Shown here in pieces: positions 7,525 to 15,750 of a stretch of DNA of 64,000 bases. Numbering within the stretch: position 1 is the first letter of the stretch; the number at the start of each line of letters is the position of its first letter. Made by a program: the position numbers and the translations under genes. Under the pieces are notes generated by a model that saw nothing but the letters and a program-made list of their open reading frames with translations, was not told the origin of the DNA and ran no database searches. Source of the stretch: DAHUXD01 sp963805495 (GTDB lineage Bacteria > Acidobacteriota > Thermoanaerobaculia > UBA5066 > Gp7-AA6); the NCBI GenBank assembly GCA_963805495.1, contig CAWDUQ010000004.1:248001-312000 (forward strand), written 5' to 3'.

Positions 7525-9675
7525 GTGCCCAACGAGCCCCTCCTGGATCGGCTGAACCCCGAGCAGCGCGAAGCCGTCCTCCACGACCGCGGGCCGCTGC
7601 TCGTCCTCGCCGGCGCGGGCTCGGGCAAGACGCGCGTCATCACGCACCGGCTGGCCCGCCTCGTCCAGGCGGGAGCCGACCCGCGGACGATCGCGGCGGT
7701 GACGTTCACGAACAAGGCGGCGGGGGAGATGCGCGAGCGCGCGCAGGCCCTCGTCGCGCGGGCGCCGCTCTCCTCCTTCGTCGGCACGTTTCACTCCTGG
7801 TGCCTGCGGCTGCTGCGCCGGCGCGCCCGGGAAGCCAGCCTTCCGCCGCGGTTCTCGATCGCCGACTCGGGCGACCAGATGGCCCTCATCAAGGAGTCGA
7901 TGGAGGAGCTGGGCTTCTCGACCGACGTGCTGCCCGCCAACGCCGTCCGCTCGCGGATCTCGCAGGCCAAGAACGCGCTGGTTTCGGTCGAGCGGTTCCG
8001 GGCCGAGCAGACGGACTTTGCGGGCGAGCGGATCGGGCAGGTCTACGCCCTGTACGAGAAAAAGCTGGCGTCGGCCGGCGCCCTCGACTTCGACGACCTC
8101 ATCGGAAGGTCGGTGCGCCTGCTTTCATCCAACGCTCAGGTCGCGGGCGAGGAGCGTCGGCGCGTGCGGCACCTGTTGATCGACGAGTACCAGGACACCA
8201 ACTCCTCCCAGGACGCCCTGGTGAAGCTCCTCGGGGCGGCGGCGGATTCGCTGTGCGCCGTGGGCGACGAGGACCAGTCGATCTACCGCTGGAGGGGCGC
8301 CGAGATCGAGCACATCCTCCGGTTCGAGGAGGACTTTCCCGGCGCGCGCGTCATCGCGCTCGAAGCCAACTACCGCTCGACGGCGAAGATCCTCGCGGCG
8401 GCTTCCGGGGTCGTCGCCCACAACCGGCGGCGGCGCGAGAAGAAGCTCCGCGCCGACCGCGGCGACGGCGCGGCCGTGCGGCTCTGGCACTTCGAGGAGG
8501 ACCGCGCCGAGGTGGAGGCCGTGTCGCGCGAGATCGCGGGCTCGGGCCGGCCGCCCGGCGAGATCGCGATTCTCTATCGCACCAACGCCCAGTCCCGGCC
8601 CTTCGAAGAGGACCTCGTGCGCCGGCGGATCCCGTACGTCGTCGTCGGCGGCATGAAGTTCTACGAGCGGGCGGAGGTCAAGGACGTCCTCGCCTACCTC
8701 CGGCTCGCCGCCCGGCCCCAGGACGACCTCGCCTTCCGGCGCGTCGTCAACGTCCCGGCGCGGGGCATCGGGGCCGCGACGCTCGACAGGCTCGCGGCCG
8801 CGGTCAAGGAAACCGGCAAGTCCTGGTGGGAAGTCTCGGCCAATCCCGTGGGCGTCCCGGACCGGGCGCGGACCGCCCTCGCGCGATTTCGCGACATCGT
8901 CGAAGAGCTTCACGCGAAGGTCGAGACGTCGACGCCTTCGGAGCTTCTCGAGCATCTGCTGGCCGTCACGGGCTACGGCGCGCTCTACGAGGGCTCCGAG
9001 GACCGCGAGGACGTGGCCCGCCGAGAGAACATCCGGGAGCTCCTCTCCTCCGCCCGCGAGTTCGAGCGCCGCAACGCCGAGGACTCGACGGTCGCCGAGT
9101 ACCTCGACACCGTCGCGCTCGCGACGAACGAGGACGCGATCGACGGCGGCGGCGCCGTGACGCTCTCGACGCTGCATGCCGCCAAGGGTCTCGAGTTCGC
9201 TCAGGTGTTCCTGGTCGGGCTCGAGGAAGGCTACCTTCCGCACGGCCAGTCGGCCGAAGACGAGGAGGAGCTCGAAGAGGAGCGGCGGCTCCTGTACGTC
9301 GGCATGACGCGGGCCAAGGACTCCCTGACGGTGACGCTCGCCGACCGCCGGCTGGTGTACGGCCGTGTCGAGCCGCGCCGGCCCTCACGCTTCGTCGACG
9401 AGATCCCGAAGTCGGCGCTCGAGGAGCGCATGTTCGGCCGTCCCGCACCCGCCGCCTTCTCCGGGCGCTCGTTCGTGGCGGAGGCCGAGGACGAAAATCA
9501 GGAGGTCGACGACCGGCCCCTTCGCCGCGGCAAGCGCGTCCGCCACCCCCGCTACGGCTACGGCGTGATCCTCGGGGAAGAAGGCTCGGGCGAAGAGACG
9601 CGCCTGACGGTTTACTTCGACCGCGCCGGCAAGAAGAAGTTCGTCGCGCGCTACGCGGACCTGACGCCGGCTTAG
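7525..9675 (+). CDS. pcrA: UvrD/PcrA-type DNA helicase
   Basis: 716 aa superfamily I 3'-5' helicase. Motifs in order: LNPEQREAV (Q motif), GAGSGKT (Walker A, residue about 33), TFTNKAAGEM, DEYQDTN (motif II), GDEDQSIYRWRGA, ANYRST, LSTLHAAKGLEF (motif V) and EERRLLYVGMTRAK (motif VI). The last 60 residues form a Tudor-like domain (GKRVRHPRYGYG to ARYADL) that binds RNA polymerase in PcrA/UvrD. Roles: nucleotide excision repair and transcription-coupled processes. Start GTG 7525. The stop overlaps, tail to tail, the end of the pgeF-like gene by four bases. Confidence 0.95.
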   Translation: MPNEPLLDRLNPEQREAVLHDRGPLLVLAGAGSGKTRVITHRLARLVQAGADPRTIAAVTFTNKAAGEMRERAQALVARAPLSSFVGTFHSWCLRLLRRRAREASLPPRFSIADSGDQMALIKESMEELGFSTDVLPANAVRSRISQAKNALVSVERFRAEQTDFAGERIGQVYALYEKKLASAGALDFDDLIGRSVRLLSSNAQVAGEERRRVRHLLIDEYQDTNSSQDALVKLLGAAADSLCAVGDEDQSIYRWRGAEIEHILRFEEDFPGARVIALEANYRSTAKILAAASGVVAHNRRRREKKLRADRGDGAAVRLWHFEEDRAEVEAVSREIAGSGRPPGEIAILYRTNAQSRPFEEDLVRRRIPYVVVGGMKFYERAEVKDVLAYLRLAARPQDDLAFRRVVNVPARGIGAATLDRLAAAVKETGKSWWEVSANPVGVPDRARTALARFRDIVEELHAKVETSTPSELLEHLLAVTGYGALYEGSEDREDVARRENIRELLSSAREFERRNAEDSTVAEYLDTVALATNEDAIDGGGAVTLSTLHAAKGLEFAQVFLVGLEEGYLPHGQSAEDEEELEEERRLLYVGMTRAKDSLTVTLADRRLVYGRVEPRRPSRFVDEIPKSALEERMFGRPAPAAFSGRSFVAEAEDENQEVDDRPLRRGKRVRHPRYGYGVILGEEGSGEETRLTVYFDRAGKKKFVARYADLTPA

Positions 9676-10442
9676 GTGGAAAGCCGCAAGGGCGGGGGCA
9701 CGCCCCGCGCCTGCGCCCCGGCCGCTCTCGCGATGAGCGCGATCATTCGCCCCGCCCTGGGTCCGTCCCGACGGTAGCTCGCCCAGCGTTCCCCTCCGCA
9801 CTTCGTACAGGCCGGGTGGACCGCGATCGACTCCTTCGGGACACCGGCGCCGAGAAGCTGGGCGACGTTGACTCGCTTCAGGTCGAGGCGGAACCCGCCG
9901 CCGCATCCGGCGCGGACGAAGTCGCCGGCGAACTGGGCGGCGACTTCGCCGCCGACCTCGTAGCAGCAGGGTCCGATGGCGGGGCCGATCCAGGCTCGGA
10001 TGGTCCCGGTCGCCGCACCCAGCGCGGCGAGGGCGCGGACCGCCTCGGCGGCCACGTTCTTCGCCGAGCCGCGCCAGCCCGCGTGGGCCGCGGCGACGGC
10101 CGGCGGAGCCGCCAGGAGGATCGGCACGCAGTCGGCGGACTGGACGACGACCGCGGCGCCCGGAAGCGCCGTCGCGAGGATGTCGCAATGGCCGACGTTG
10201 GCTTCCCCGCCGGCCGTTTCGCGCACGGTCGCCGCGCCGTTGCCGTGGACCTGGTGCGCCCAGTGGATGGGTGTTCCGTCGAGACCGATCGCGCGCGAGA
10301 AGCGGCGCGCGAGATACGCCGTCGGCGTCGCTTCGTCCGCGGGGGCCACGCCGCGCTCCGAGAAGGCGACGACGAGGCCTTCCGGCGCGTTCGCCGGCCG
10401 GATGGCGACGACGCCGTCGCGGATGTCTTCGATCCAGTCCAC
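9672..10442 (-). CDS. pgeF: Laccase-domain (PgeF/YfiH) peptidoglycan editing factor family protein
   Basis: About 256 aa. Family motifs are all present: HWAHQVHG, VVQSADCVPILL, AAHAGWRG, WIGPAIGPCCYEVG, and CTKC with a following YRRDG. The metal site His-Cys-His corresponds to H66, C105 and H120 counted from the GTG. PgeF homologues remove L-Ser misincorporated into the peptidoglycan stem; purine nucleoside activity is also reported. An in-frame ATG exists at 10451, but it lies inside a TACAAT hexamer. The GTG at 10442 sits 7 nt after that hexamer, matching the leaderless spacing of neighbouring genes, so I choose it. Divergent from gatB. Confidence 0.88.
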   Translation of the reverse strand: MDWIEDIRDGVVAIRPANAPEGLVVAFSERGVAPADEATPTAYLARRFSRAIGLDGTPIHWAHQVHGNGAATVRETAGGEANVGHCDILATALPGAAVVVQSADCVPILLAAPPAVAAAHAGWRGSAKNVAAEAVRALAALGAATGTIRAWIGPAIGPCCYEVGGEVAAQFAGDFVRAGCGGGFRLDLKRVNVAQLLGAGVPKESIAVHPACTKCGGERWASYRRDGPRAGRMIALIARAAGAQARGVPPPLRLST

Positions 10443-10449
10443 GGGTGCC

Positions 10450-10455
10450 ATTGTA
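10450..10455 (-). promoter_or_regulatory. -10 hexamer TACAAT, leaderless start of pgeF
   Basis: On the minus strand TACAAT ends 7 nt before GTG 10442. Its last two bases are the first two of the apparent ATG at 10451, which would then lie upstream of the transcript. Confidence 0.5.
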
Positions 10456-10470
10456 GGGGAGCCTGCGTGT

Positions 10471-10476
10471 TAATAT
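10471..10476 (+). promoter_or_regulatory. -10 hexamer TAATAT, leaderless start of gatB
   Basis: TAATAT ends 6 nt before the gatB GTG at 10483. It lies 15 bp from the oppositely directed pgeF -10, so the two genes share a very compact divergent promoter. Confidence 0.6.
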
Positions 10477-10482
10477 TCGTCG

Positions 10483-11982
10483 GTGCCGGCAGCCGAAACG
10501 CCCAGTAAAATCAAGGTCTTTCCGGTCATCGGGCTCGAGGTCCACGCCCAGCTCCAGACCCGCTCGAAGATCTTCTGCGCCTGCCCCGTGACGGTCGGCG
10601 CGCCGCCGAATTCGGCCACTTGCCCGATCTGCCTGGGGTTCCCGGGAACGCTGCCGGTCCTGAACCGCCAGGCCGTGACGCTCGCCCTGCGGCTCGCGAC
10701 GGCCGTCGGGGCGACGATCCGCCCCGAGTCGCAGTTCGCGCGGAAGAACTACTTCTACCCGGACCTTCCGAAGGGCTACCAGATCACGCAGTACGACCGG
10801 CCATTCTCGACCGGCGGGGCGATCACGATCGACACGCCGCAGGGCGAAAAGACGATCCGGCTGGTCCGGATCCACCTCGAGGAGGACGCCGGCAAGCTTC
10901 TCCACGACACGCCGTTCGAAGACGTGCCGACCGACGTCTCGCTCGTCGACTGGAACCGGGCCGGCGTTCCGCTCTGCGAGATCGTCTCGGAGCCCGACGT
11001 GCGGACTCCCGAAGAGGCCGCCGCGTACCTGACGGAGCTGCGGCGCCTCGTCCGGTACACGGGCGTCTGCGACGGCGACATGGAGAAGGGGAACCTGCGC
11101 TGCGACGCCAACGTCTCGGTGCGCCCGTCGGAAACCGCGCCCTTCGGCACACGAGTCGAGATCAAGAACCTCAACTCGATCCGCTTCGTCGCGAAGGCGA
11201 TCGAGCACGAGATCGAGAGGCAGGCGGAAGCGCTCGCCCGCGGCGAGAAGATCGTCCAGGAAACGCGTCTCTGGGACGAGAAGGGCGGCCGCACGGTTTC
11301 GATGCGCGGCAAGGAAGAGGCGCACGACTACCGCTATTTCCCGGAGCCGGACCTGGGGCTGCTCGTCGTCGACGACGCCTGGATCGCGGAATCGGTCGCC
11401 GGGATGCCGGAGCTCCCGCGCGCCCGCTGCGCGCGCTTCGTGAAGACCTTCGGCCTCGCGCCGCAGGACGCCGAGACGCTCGTGTCGGCGCGCGAACTCG
11501 CCGACTACTTTGAACAGACCCTCGAGGTCGGCTCGCCCCCGAAGCTCGCCGCCAACTGGGTCACGGGCGAGGTCCTGCGCTTCATGAAGGAGCGCCGGAT
11601 CTCGGCGGAAGAGGCCTCGACCTTCCCGATCTCCCCGGCCCGCCTCGCCGGTCTCCTCGCCCTCGTCGAGTCGGGGGCGATCTCGGCCGCGTCGGCCAAG
11701 GAAGTGTTTGCGGCGATGCTCGATTCTCCCGCCGACGCCGCGGCGATCGTGGAGGAGAAGGGGCTCGGCGCGCTGCGCGACGCCGGCGCGCTCGAAGCGG
11801 CGATCGCCGAAATCGTCGGGTCGAACCCGTCGCAGGTCGCGCTGTACCGTTCCGGGAAGACGCAGACCTTCGGCTGGTTCGTCGGGCAGGTCATGAAGAA
11901 GACGGGCGGGCGGGCGGACCCTGCCGCGGTCCGCGAGGCGCTGACGCGCGCCCTCGAGTCCGCTCCGGCGGGAACGCCGTGA
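10483..11982 (+). CDS. gatB: Aspartyl/glutamyl-tRNA(Asn/Gln) amidotransferase subunit B
   Basis: 499 aa, full length. Part of GatCAB, which converts misacylated Glu-tRNA(Gln) or Asp-tRNA(Asn). Markers: VIGLEVHAQLQTRSKIFC, the zinc pair in CPVTVGAPPNSATCPICLGF, LPKGYQITQYDRP, HLEEDAGKLLHD, LRCDANVSVRP and the C-terminal GatB/YqeY domain ending in the conserved KTGGRADPAAVREAL. gatA and gatC are not adjacent. The GTG start overlaps nothing upstream; the stop overlaps ftsE (GTGA). Confidence 0.97.
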   Translation: MPAAETPSKIKVFPVIGLEVHAQLQTRSKIFCACPVTVGAPPNSATCPICLGFPGTLPVLNRQAVTLALRLATAVGATIRPESQFARKNYFYPDLPKGYQITQYDRPFSTGGAITIDTPQGEKTIRLVRIHLEEDAGKLLHDTPFEDVPTDVSLVDWNRAGVPLCEIVSEPDVRTPEEAAAYLTELRRLVRYTGVCDGDMEKGNLRCDANVSVRPSETAPFGTRVEIKNLNSIRFVAKAIEHEIERQAEALARGEKIVQETRLWDEKGGRTVSMRGKEEAHDYRYFPEPDLGLLVVDDAWIAESVAGMPELPRARCARFVKTFGLAPQDAETLVSARELADYFEQTLEVGSPPKLAANWVTGEVLRFMKERRISAEEASTFPISPARLAGLLALVESGAISAASAKEVFAAMLDSPADAAAIVEEKGLGALRDAGALEAAIAEIVGSNPSQVALYRSGKTQTFGWFVGQVMKKTGGRADPAAVREALTRALESAPAGTP

Positions 11983-12692
11983 TCCAGCTCTTCGGGGTCT
12001 CGAAGAAGTACGGGACGTTCCGGGACGCCCTCCTCGACATTTCCTTCCGCATCGACTCGGGGGAGTTCGTGTTCCTCACGGGCCCCTCGGGGGCCGGCAA
12101 GTCGACGCTCCTGCGCCTGCTCTTCCTCGAGGAGCCCCCGACGACGGGCCAGATCATCGTCAACGGCCGCAACATCGGCGTCCTGCCCCAGTCGCAGATC
12201 CCATACCTGCGCCGCACGATGGGCGTGGTGTTCCAGGACTTCAAGCTGATCGCCCGAAAGACGGTCTTCGAGAACATCTCCTACGTCCAGAACGTGCTCG
12301 GTCTCGCGCGCGCCGAGCAGAAGCGCCGGGCGTACCACGTCCTGAAGCGGGTGGGGCTGCATCACCAGATGAACGCCTACCCGGACGAGCTCTCGGGCGG
12401 CGAGCAGCAGCGCGTCGCCATCGCGCGCGCGATCGTCAACGAGCCGACGGTGCTGCTCGCCGACGAGCCCACGGGCAACCTCGACCCGGTGCTCGCCGAA
12501 GAGATCATGCGGCTCTTCGTCGAGATCAACATCCGCGGGACGACGGTCGTCGTGGCGACGCACGACCTGGAGCTGATCCGCCGCATGGGCAAGCGGACGT
12601 TGACCCTCGAGCGCGGCCGCCTTCACGACCCGGACCGGCCGCGCGAGGCCGCCCCCATCGTGCGCGAGGCGCCGTTTCTCCCGGTGTCGTGA
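11979..12692 (+). CDS. ftsE: Cell-division ABC transporter ATPase FtsE
   Basis: 237 aa. Walker A GPSGAGKST (residue about 36), Q-loop FQDFKLI, signature LSGGEQQRVAIARA, Walker B LLADEPTGNLD and H-loop ATHDLEL. The start MIQLFGVSKKYG and the short length are typical of FtsE, which with FtsX links the divisome to peptidoglycan hydrolases. GTG 11979 overlaps the gatB stop, and ftsX follows after 15 nt. The residues after about 205 are a variable extension. Confidence 0.95.
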   Translation: MIQLFGVSKKYGTFRDALLDISFRIDSGEFVFLTGPSGAGKSTLLRLLFLEEPPTTGQIIVNGRNIGVLPQSQIPYLRRTMGVVFQDFKLIARKTVFENISYVQNVLGLARAEQKRRAYHVLKRVGLHHQMNAYPDELSGGEQQRVAIARAIVNEPTVLLADEPTGNLDPVLAEEIMRLFVEINIRGTTVVVATHDLELIRRMGKRTLTLERGRLHDPDRPREAAPIVREAPFLPVS

Positions 12693-12707
12693 GCTGGAGC
12701 CCCGCCC

Positions 12708-13610
12708 GTGGTTAAGCCACGCTACGTCGTCGGCGAAGCCTGGTCGATTGCGAAATCGAGCCCGCGGCAGACGCTCGCGGCGATCGTCCTCATTGCGATC
12801 GCCGTGTACGTCCCCGGCCTCCTGGCGCTCGTCGCGCGCAACCTCTCGCGCCTCAACGTCCCGGAGGCGGGGGAGCCCGCTTCCGTCGTGATCACGCTGC
12901 AGCCGGACGCCGATGCGCGGGCACTCGGGGCCCGCCTGACGCCCGACCCGCGTGTGCGGGCGGTCCGGGTCATCCCGAGCGAAGAGGCCCTCGCGCGGTT
13001 CCGGCGCGCATTTCCGGACATCGGGGCGGCGCTCGCCGAGCTGAAGGACGCGCCGTTCCCGACGTCGGTCGAGGTCGTCCTCAAGCCCGACGCCCCGCGC
13101 GGAACCGCGATCGAGATCGCCGGCTCGGCGAAGCTCTGGCCGGGGGTCGAGTCCGCGGAGTCCGAGGAGGAGTTCGCGCGCCGGTTTCGCGACGCGATCG
13201 GCCTGGTGCGCAACGCCGGTCTCTTCCTCGGCGGGATCCTCGTGCTCGCCGGGATCCTTTCCGTCGCGTCGGCCGTGCGCCTGGCGCTCGACCTGCACCG
13301 GGACGAGGTCGGCATCATGCGATTGATGGGCGCGACCGAGGGCGCCGTGCGGGCGCCGTTCTGGCTCTACGCGACGGTCGAGGGGCTTCTCGGCGGAACG
13401 CTGGCGCTCGGACTACTTTACGGGACCTACCGGCTCGCAACCCACTGGCTCGCCCGGGACCCGCACCCGGTGCTCTCGGTCTTCTGGGTCGGATTCCTGC
13501 CGCTGACGACAGCGCTGCTGCTTCCGCTCGCCGGGGCCGTGGCGGGTCTCGCGGGAAGCCTGCTGTCGCTGGGCCGGAAATACACCCGGCGCGTGACCCG
13601 AATCGCCTGA
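12708..13610 (+). CDS. ftsX: Cell-division ABC transporter permease FtsX
   Basis: 300 aa. First helix at about residues 22-45 (TLAAIVLIAIAVYVPGLLAL), a periplasmic domain of about 120 residues, then three helices in the C-terminal half around GLFLGGILVLAGILSVAS, FWLYATVEGLLGGTLALGLL and LPLTTALLLPLAGAVAGLAG. The RLMGATEGAVRAPFW segment is characteristic of FtsX (the RLVGAT-type motif). Forms a complex with FtsE. GTG start 15 nt after the ftsE stop. The promoter is presumably that of gatB. Confidence 0.93.
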   Translation: MVKPRYVVGEAWSIAKSSPRQTLAAIVLIAIAVYVPGLLALVARNLSRLNVPEAGEPASVVITLQPDADARALGARLTPDPRVRAVRVIPSEEALARFRRAFPDIGAALAELKDAPFPTSVEVVLKPDAPRGTAIEIAGSAKLWPGVESAESEEEFARRFRDAIGLVRNAGLFLGGILVLAGILSVASAVRLALDLHRDEVGIMRLMGATEGAVRAPFWLYATVEGLLGGTLALGLLYGTYRLATHWLARDPHPVLSVFWVGFLPLTTALLLPLAGAVAGLAGSLLSLGRKYTRRVTRIA

Positions 13611-13741
13611 CCAACGGGCCAGGCGCGGGGTGTTGAGCCGTCGACCAGATATCGCGTCGGCCGAACCTGCCCGCTTGGTAGGATGCTCCACGAGAATTCG
13701 ACCGAAGAACAGAGATGGGCACGAAAGGGAGGTTTGAGCAG

Positions 13742-14194
13742 ATGAAACAGTTCTCGAGGATCGGTCTGGTATTGACGGCCGCGCTGGTGCTGACCGGCCT
13801 CGGATGGACGTCGGTCTCGGCGGCCGCGGAGAGGAAACCGGACGCCACGGTCAAACTCTCCGAGGGTTCGGTGGCCATCGGGATCGGTTGGAGCTGGGGC
13901 CACGGCACGCTCACGTACAAGGGCAAGGAGTACAAGTTCAAGGTCGAAGGCCTCTCGGTCGGCGAGGTCGGCGTGACGAAGGCGGAGGCGACCGGGAACG
14001 TGTACGACCTCAAGAACCTCGAGGACTTCGACGGCATCTACGGCGTCGCCAGCGCGGGAATCGCGGTCCAGGAAGGCAAGGGCGCGACGGCGGTCATCAA
14101 CCCCAAGAAAGTGCAGATCGTGCTCACGAGCGTCTCGAAGGGCGTCAGCCTGAAGATCGCGGCCGAGGGACTCAAGGTCAAGCTCGAGAAGTAG
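13742..14194 (+). CDS. Small secreted protein, paralogue A
   Basis: 150 aa with a signal peptide (residues 1 to about 28, ending VSAAA) and one beta-rich domain: GWSWGHGTLTYKGKEYKFKV, LSVGEVGVTKAEATGNVYDL, DFDGIYGVASAGIAVQEGKG, then VQIVLTSVSKGVSLKIAAEG. The last pattern recalls EipA/DUF1134-like envelope proteins, but that is recollection and weakly held. A second copy at 18804 differs at only about seven mature residues. ATG 13742 follows GGGAGG; an earlier in-frame ATG at 13715 has no ribosome site. Probably periplasmic; function unknown. Confidence 0.7.
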   Translation: MKQFSRIGLVLTAALVLTGLGWTSVSAAAERKPDATVKLSEGSVAIGIGWSWGHGTLTYKGKEYKFKVEGLSVGEVGVTKAEATGNVYDLKNLEDFDGIYGVASAGIAVQEGKGATAVINPKKVQIVLTSVSKGVSLKIAAEGLKVKLEK

Positions 14195-14224
14195 GGGCAG
14201 ACGGGGCGGCCCCGAGGCCGCCCC
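14190..14224. repeat. GTAGGGGC/GGGGCGGCC palindrome, copy D
   Basis: GTAGGGGC (14191-14198) is followed by the hairpin GGGGCGGCC-CCGA-GGCCGCCCC (14203-14224). Its TAG is the stop codon of paralogue A. It may attenuate read-through into the HAD gene. Confidence 0.6.
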
Positions 14225-14239
14225 GATTCCGGAGGTGCC

Positions 14240-15256
14240 ATGACACCCGGCCTTCGCCGACTTCTGGCCGCATTCGTCGCCTGTCTGGTTCCGGCCGCGG
14301 CGCTGCTCGCCCAGGCGGATCCGCTTCCCTCCTGGAACGACGGCGCCGCCAGGAAGGCGATCGTCGAGTTCGTCCGGACGACGACGACGCCGGGCAGTCC
14401 GAGCTTCGTCGCGCCGGCCGAGCGCATCGCCACGTTCGACCAGGACGGGACGCTCTGGGTCGAGCACCCGGTCTACTCGCAGGTGGTGTATTGCCTGGAC
14501 CGTGTCCCGGCGATCGTGAAGGCGAAGCCGGAGCTGGCCAACGTCGAGCCCTTCAAGACCGTCATGTCCGGCGACCGCGCGGCGATCGCGAAGCTCCCGA
14601 CCGCGGAGCTGCTGAAGATCGTCGCGGCGGCGCTGTCGGGCATGAGCGTCGAGGACTTTCAGGCCGAGGCCGCCAGGTGGCTCGCCGCGGCGAAGGATCC
14701 GCGCTGGAAGCGGCCTTACACGGACCTCACCTACCTGCCGATGCAGGAAGTGCTGAAGTACCTCAGGGCCAACGGCTACAAGACCTACATCGTCACGGGC
14801 GGCGGCCAGGACTTCGTCCGGACGTACGCGGAGAAGACCTACGGCGTCCCGCCCGAGCAGGTCGTCGGCACGGCCGGAGCCACGAAATACGGATACGACC
14901 CGAGTGGAAAGCCGTTCCTGACGAAGGAGCCGAAGCTCCTCCTCAACGACGACAAGGCGGGCAAGCCCGAAGGCATCCACCTGATGATCGGCCGCCGGCC
15001 GCACGCGGCCTTTGGCAACTCGGATGGCGATCGGCAGATGCTGGAGTACACGAAGGCCGGCAGCGGCCAGCGCCTGGCGATGCTGGTCCTGCACGACGAC
15101 GCCAAACGCGAGTATGCGTACGGGCCCGCGGCCGGCCTGCCCGACACGAAGGTGGGCACGTTCACGCAGGCGCTGTACGACGAGGCGAAGAAGGACGGCT
15201 GGATCGTCATCAGCATGAAAAACGACTGGAAGGAGATCTTCTCCTTCGCCCCGTAG
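14240..15256 (+). CDS. Secreted HAD-superfamily hydrolase (phosphatase-like)
   Basis: 338 aa with a signal peptide (to about residue 25). HAD motif I is TFDQDGTLW (about residue 67; nucleophile Asp and DxDGT), motif II is YIVTGGGQDF, and motif IV is FGNSDGDRQML; a lysine lies between them. These define a phosphoserine phosphatase-like (type IB) HAD enzyme, here exported to the periplasm. ATG 14240 has GGAGGTG upstream. It lies between paralogue A and the two-component genes. Substrate unknown; secreted enzymes of this type are plausible phosphomonoesterases, which fits the nearby phosphate-selective-type porin. Confidence 0.8.
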   Translation: MTPGLRRLLAAFVACLVPAAALLAQADPLPSWNDGAARKAIVEFVRTTTTPGSPSFVAPAERIATFDQDGTLWVEHPVYSQVVYCLDRVPAIVKAKPELANVEPFKTVMSGDRAAIAKLPTAELLKIVAAALSGMSVEDFQAEAARWLAAAKDPRWKRPYTDLTYLPMQEVLKYLRANGYKTYIVTGGGQDFVRTYAEKTYGVPPEQVVGTAGATKYGYDPSGKPFLTKEPKLLLNDDKAGKPEGIHLMIGRRPHAAFGNSDGDRQMLEYTKAGSGQRLAMLVLHDDAKREYAYGPAAGLPDTKVGTFTQALYDEAKKDGWIVISMKNDWKEIFSFAP

Positions 15257-15283
15257 CTCGTGCCCGGTCCCCGGGCGTAGTCA

Positions 15284-15294
15284 CAAGGTCCAAT
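15284..15294 (+). promoter_or_regulatory. Candidate operator CAAGGTCCAAT, site 1
   Basis: Lies exactly 22 nt upstream of the -10 TACGGT of the response-regulator operon, in the place of a -35 box. The same motif (10 of 11 bases) with the same 22-nt spacing occurs before the sulfatase operon at 18714-18724. Likely a binding site for the FixJ/LuxR-type regulator encoded at 18033. Confidence 0.55.
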
Positions 15295-15316
15295 AGTCGA
15301 CACGCGACGGCCGGGT

Positions 15317-15322
15317 TACGGT
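15317..15322 (+). promoter_or_regulatory. -10 hexamer TACGGT of the two-component operon
   Basis: Ends 6 nt before GTG 15329, so the first message is probably leaderless. No -35; the candidate operator at 15284 occupies that region. Confidence 0.5.
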
Positions 15323-15328
15323 TTGGCC

Positions 15329-15739
15329 GTGAACGAAAGCGTCGCCCGGAAGACCGGGGAGAGCCCGTCCGCGTCGTTGCCCGTCGCCGTGATCGACGAC
15401 GATCCGGCCTTTCGGAGAGCGCTCGGAAGACTCCTTCGCGGCGCCGGCTACGAAGTCGAGGCCTTCTCGTCCGCCGAGGAATACCTGCAACGGGATTCCG
15501 CCCGGAGCCATCGCTGCCTCCTGCTCGACGTCTATCTGGGAGGCCTGAGCGGGCTCGACCTTCGCGCGCAGCTCGCCCGGAGGGGCATGGACGTTCCCGT
15601 CGTCTTCATGACCGCCCACGAAGACATCGGAACCGTGGTCCGGGCGGCCCCGGGGGTTCCCTGCCTGCGGAAGCCCTTCGACGAGGAAGCGCTGTTCGGC
15701 GCCATCGCCGAGGTGACCGGAGGGCGGCGCCCGCAATAG
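15329..15739 (+). CDS. Single-domain response regulator (CheY/FixJ-type receiver)
   Basis: 136 aa, a receiver without an output domain: VAVIDDDPAFRRALG (acidic pocket), phospho-acceptor Asp in LLLDVYLGGLSGLDL, conserved Thr in VVFMTAHEDIG and Lys in CLRKPFDEE. All key residues are intact. It lies 11 nt before the hybrid-sensor gene, so it may work as an intermediate or phosphate sink between that kinase and the FixJ-type regulator. GTG 15329 is chosen because it sits 6 nt after a -10; a TTG at 15323 is also in frame. Confidence 0.85.
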   Translation: MNESVARKTGESPSASLPVAVIDDDPAFRRALGRLLRGAGYEVEAFSSAEEYLQRDSARSHRCLLLDVYLGGLSGLDLRAQLARRGMDVPVVFMTAHEDIGTVVRAAPGVPCLRKPFDEEALFGAIAEVTGGRRPQ

Positions 15740-15742
15740 ACT
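15737..15742 (+). promoter_or_regulatory. Possible internal -10 TAGACT before the sensor kinase
   Basis: TAGACT includes the TAG stop of the receiver gene and ends 8 nt before the kinase ATG at 15751, which lacks a Shine-Dalgarno. It could give a separate leaderless kinase transcript. The match may also be chance. Confidence 0.35.
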
Positions 15743-15750
15743 TCCGCGGC

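Noticed and set aside
7800..10508. A 902-codon plus-strand open frame
   Set aside because: Shadow of uvrD/pcrA in another frame that continues antisense to pgeF; no recognisable domain.
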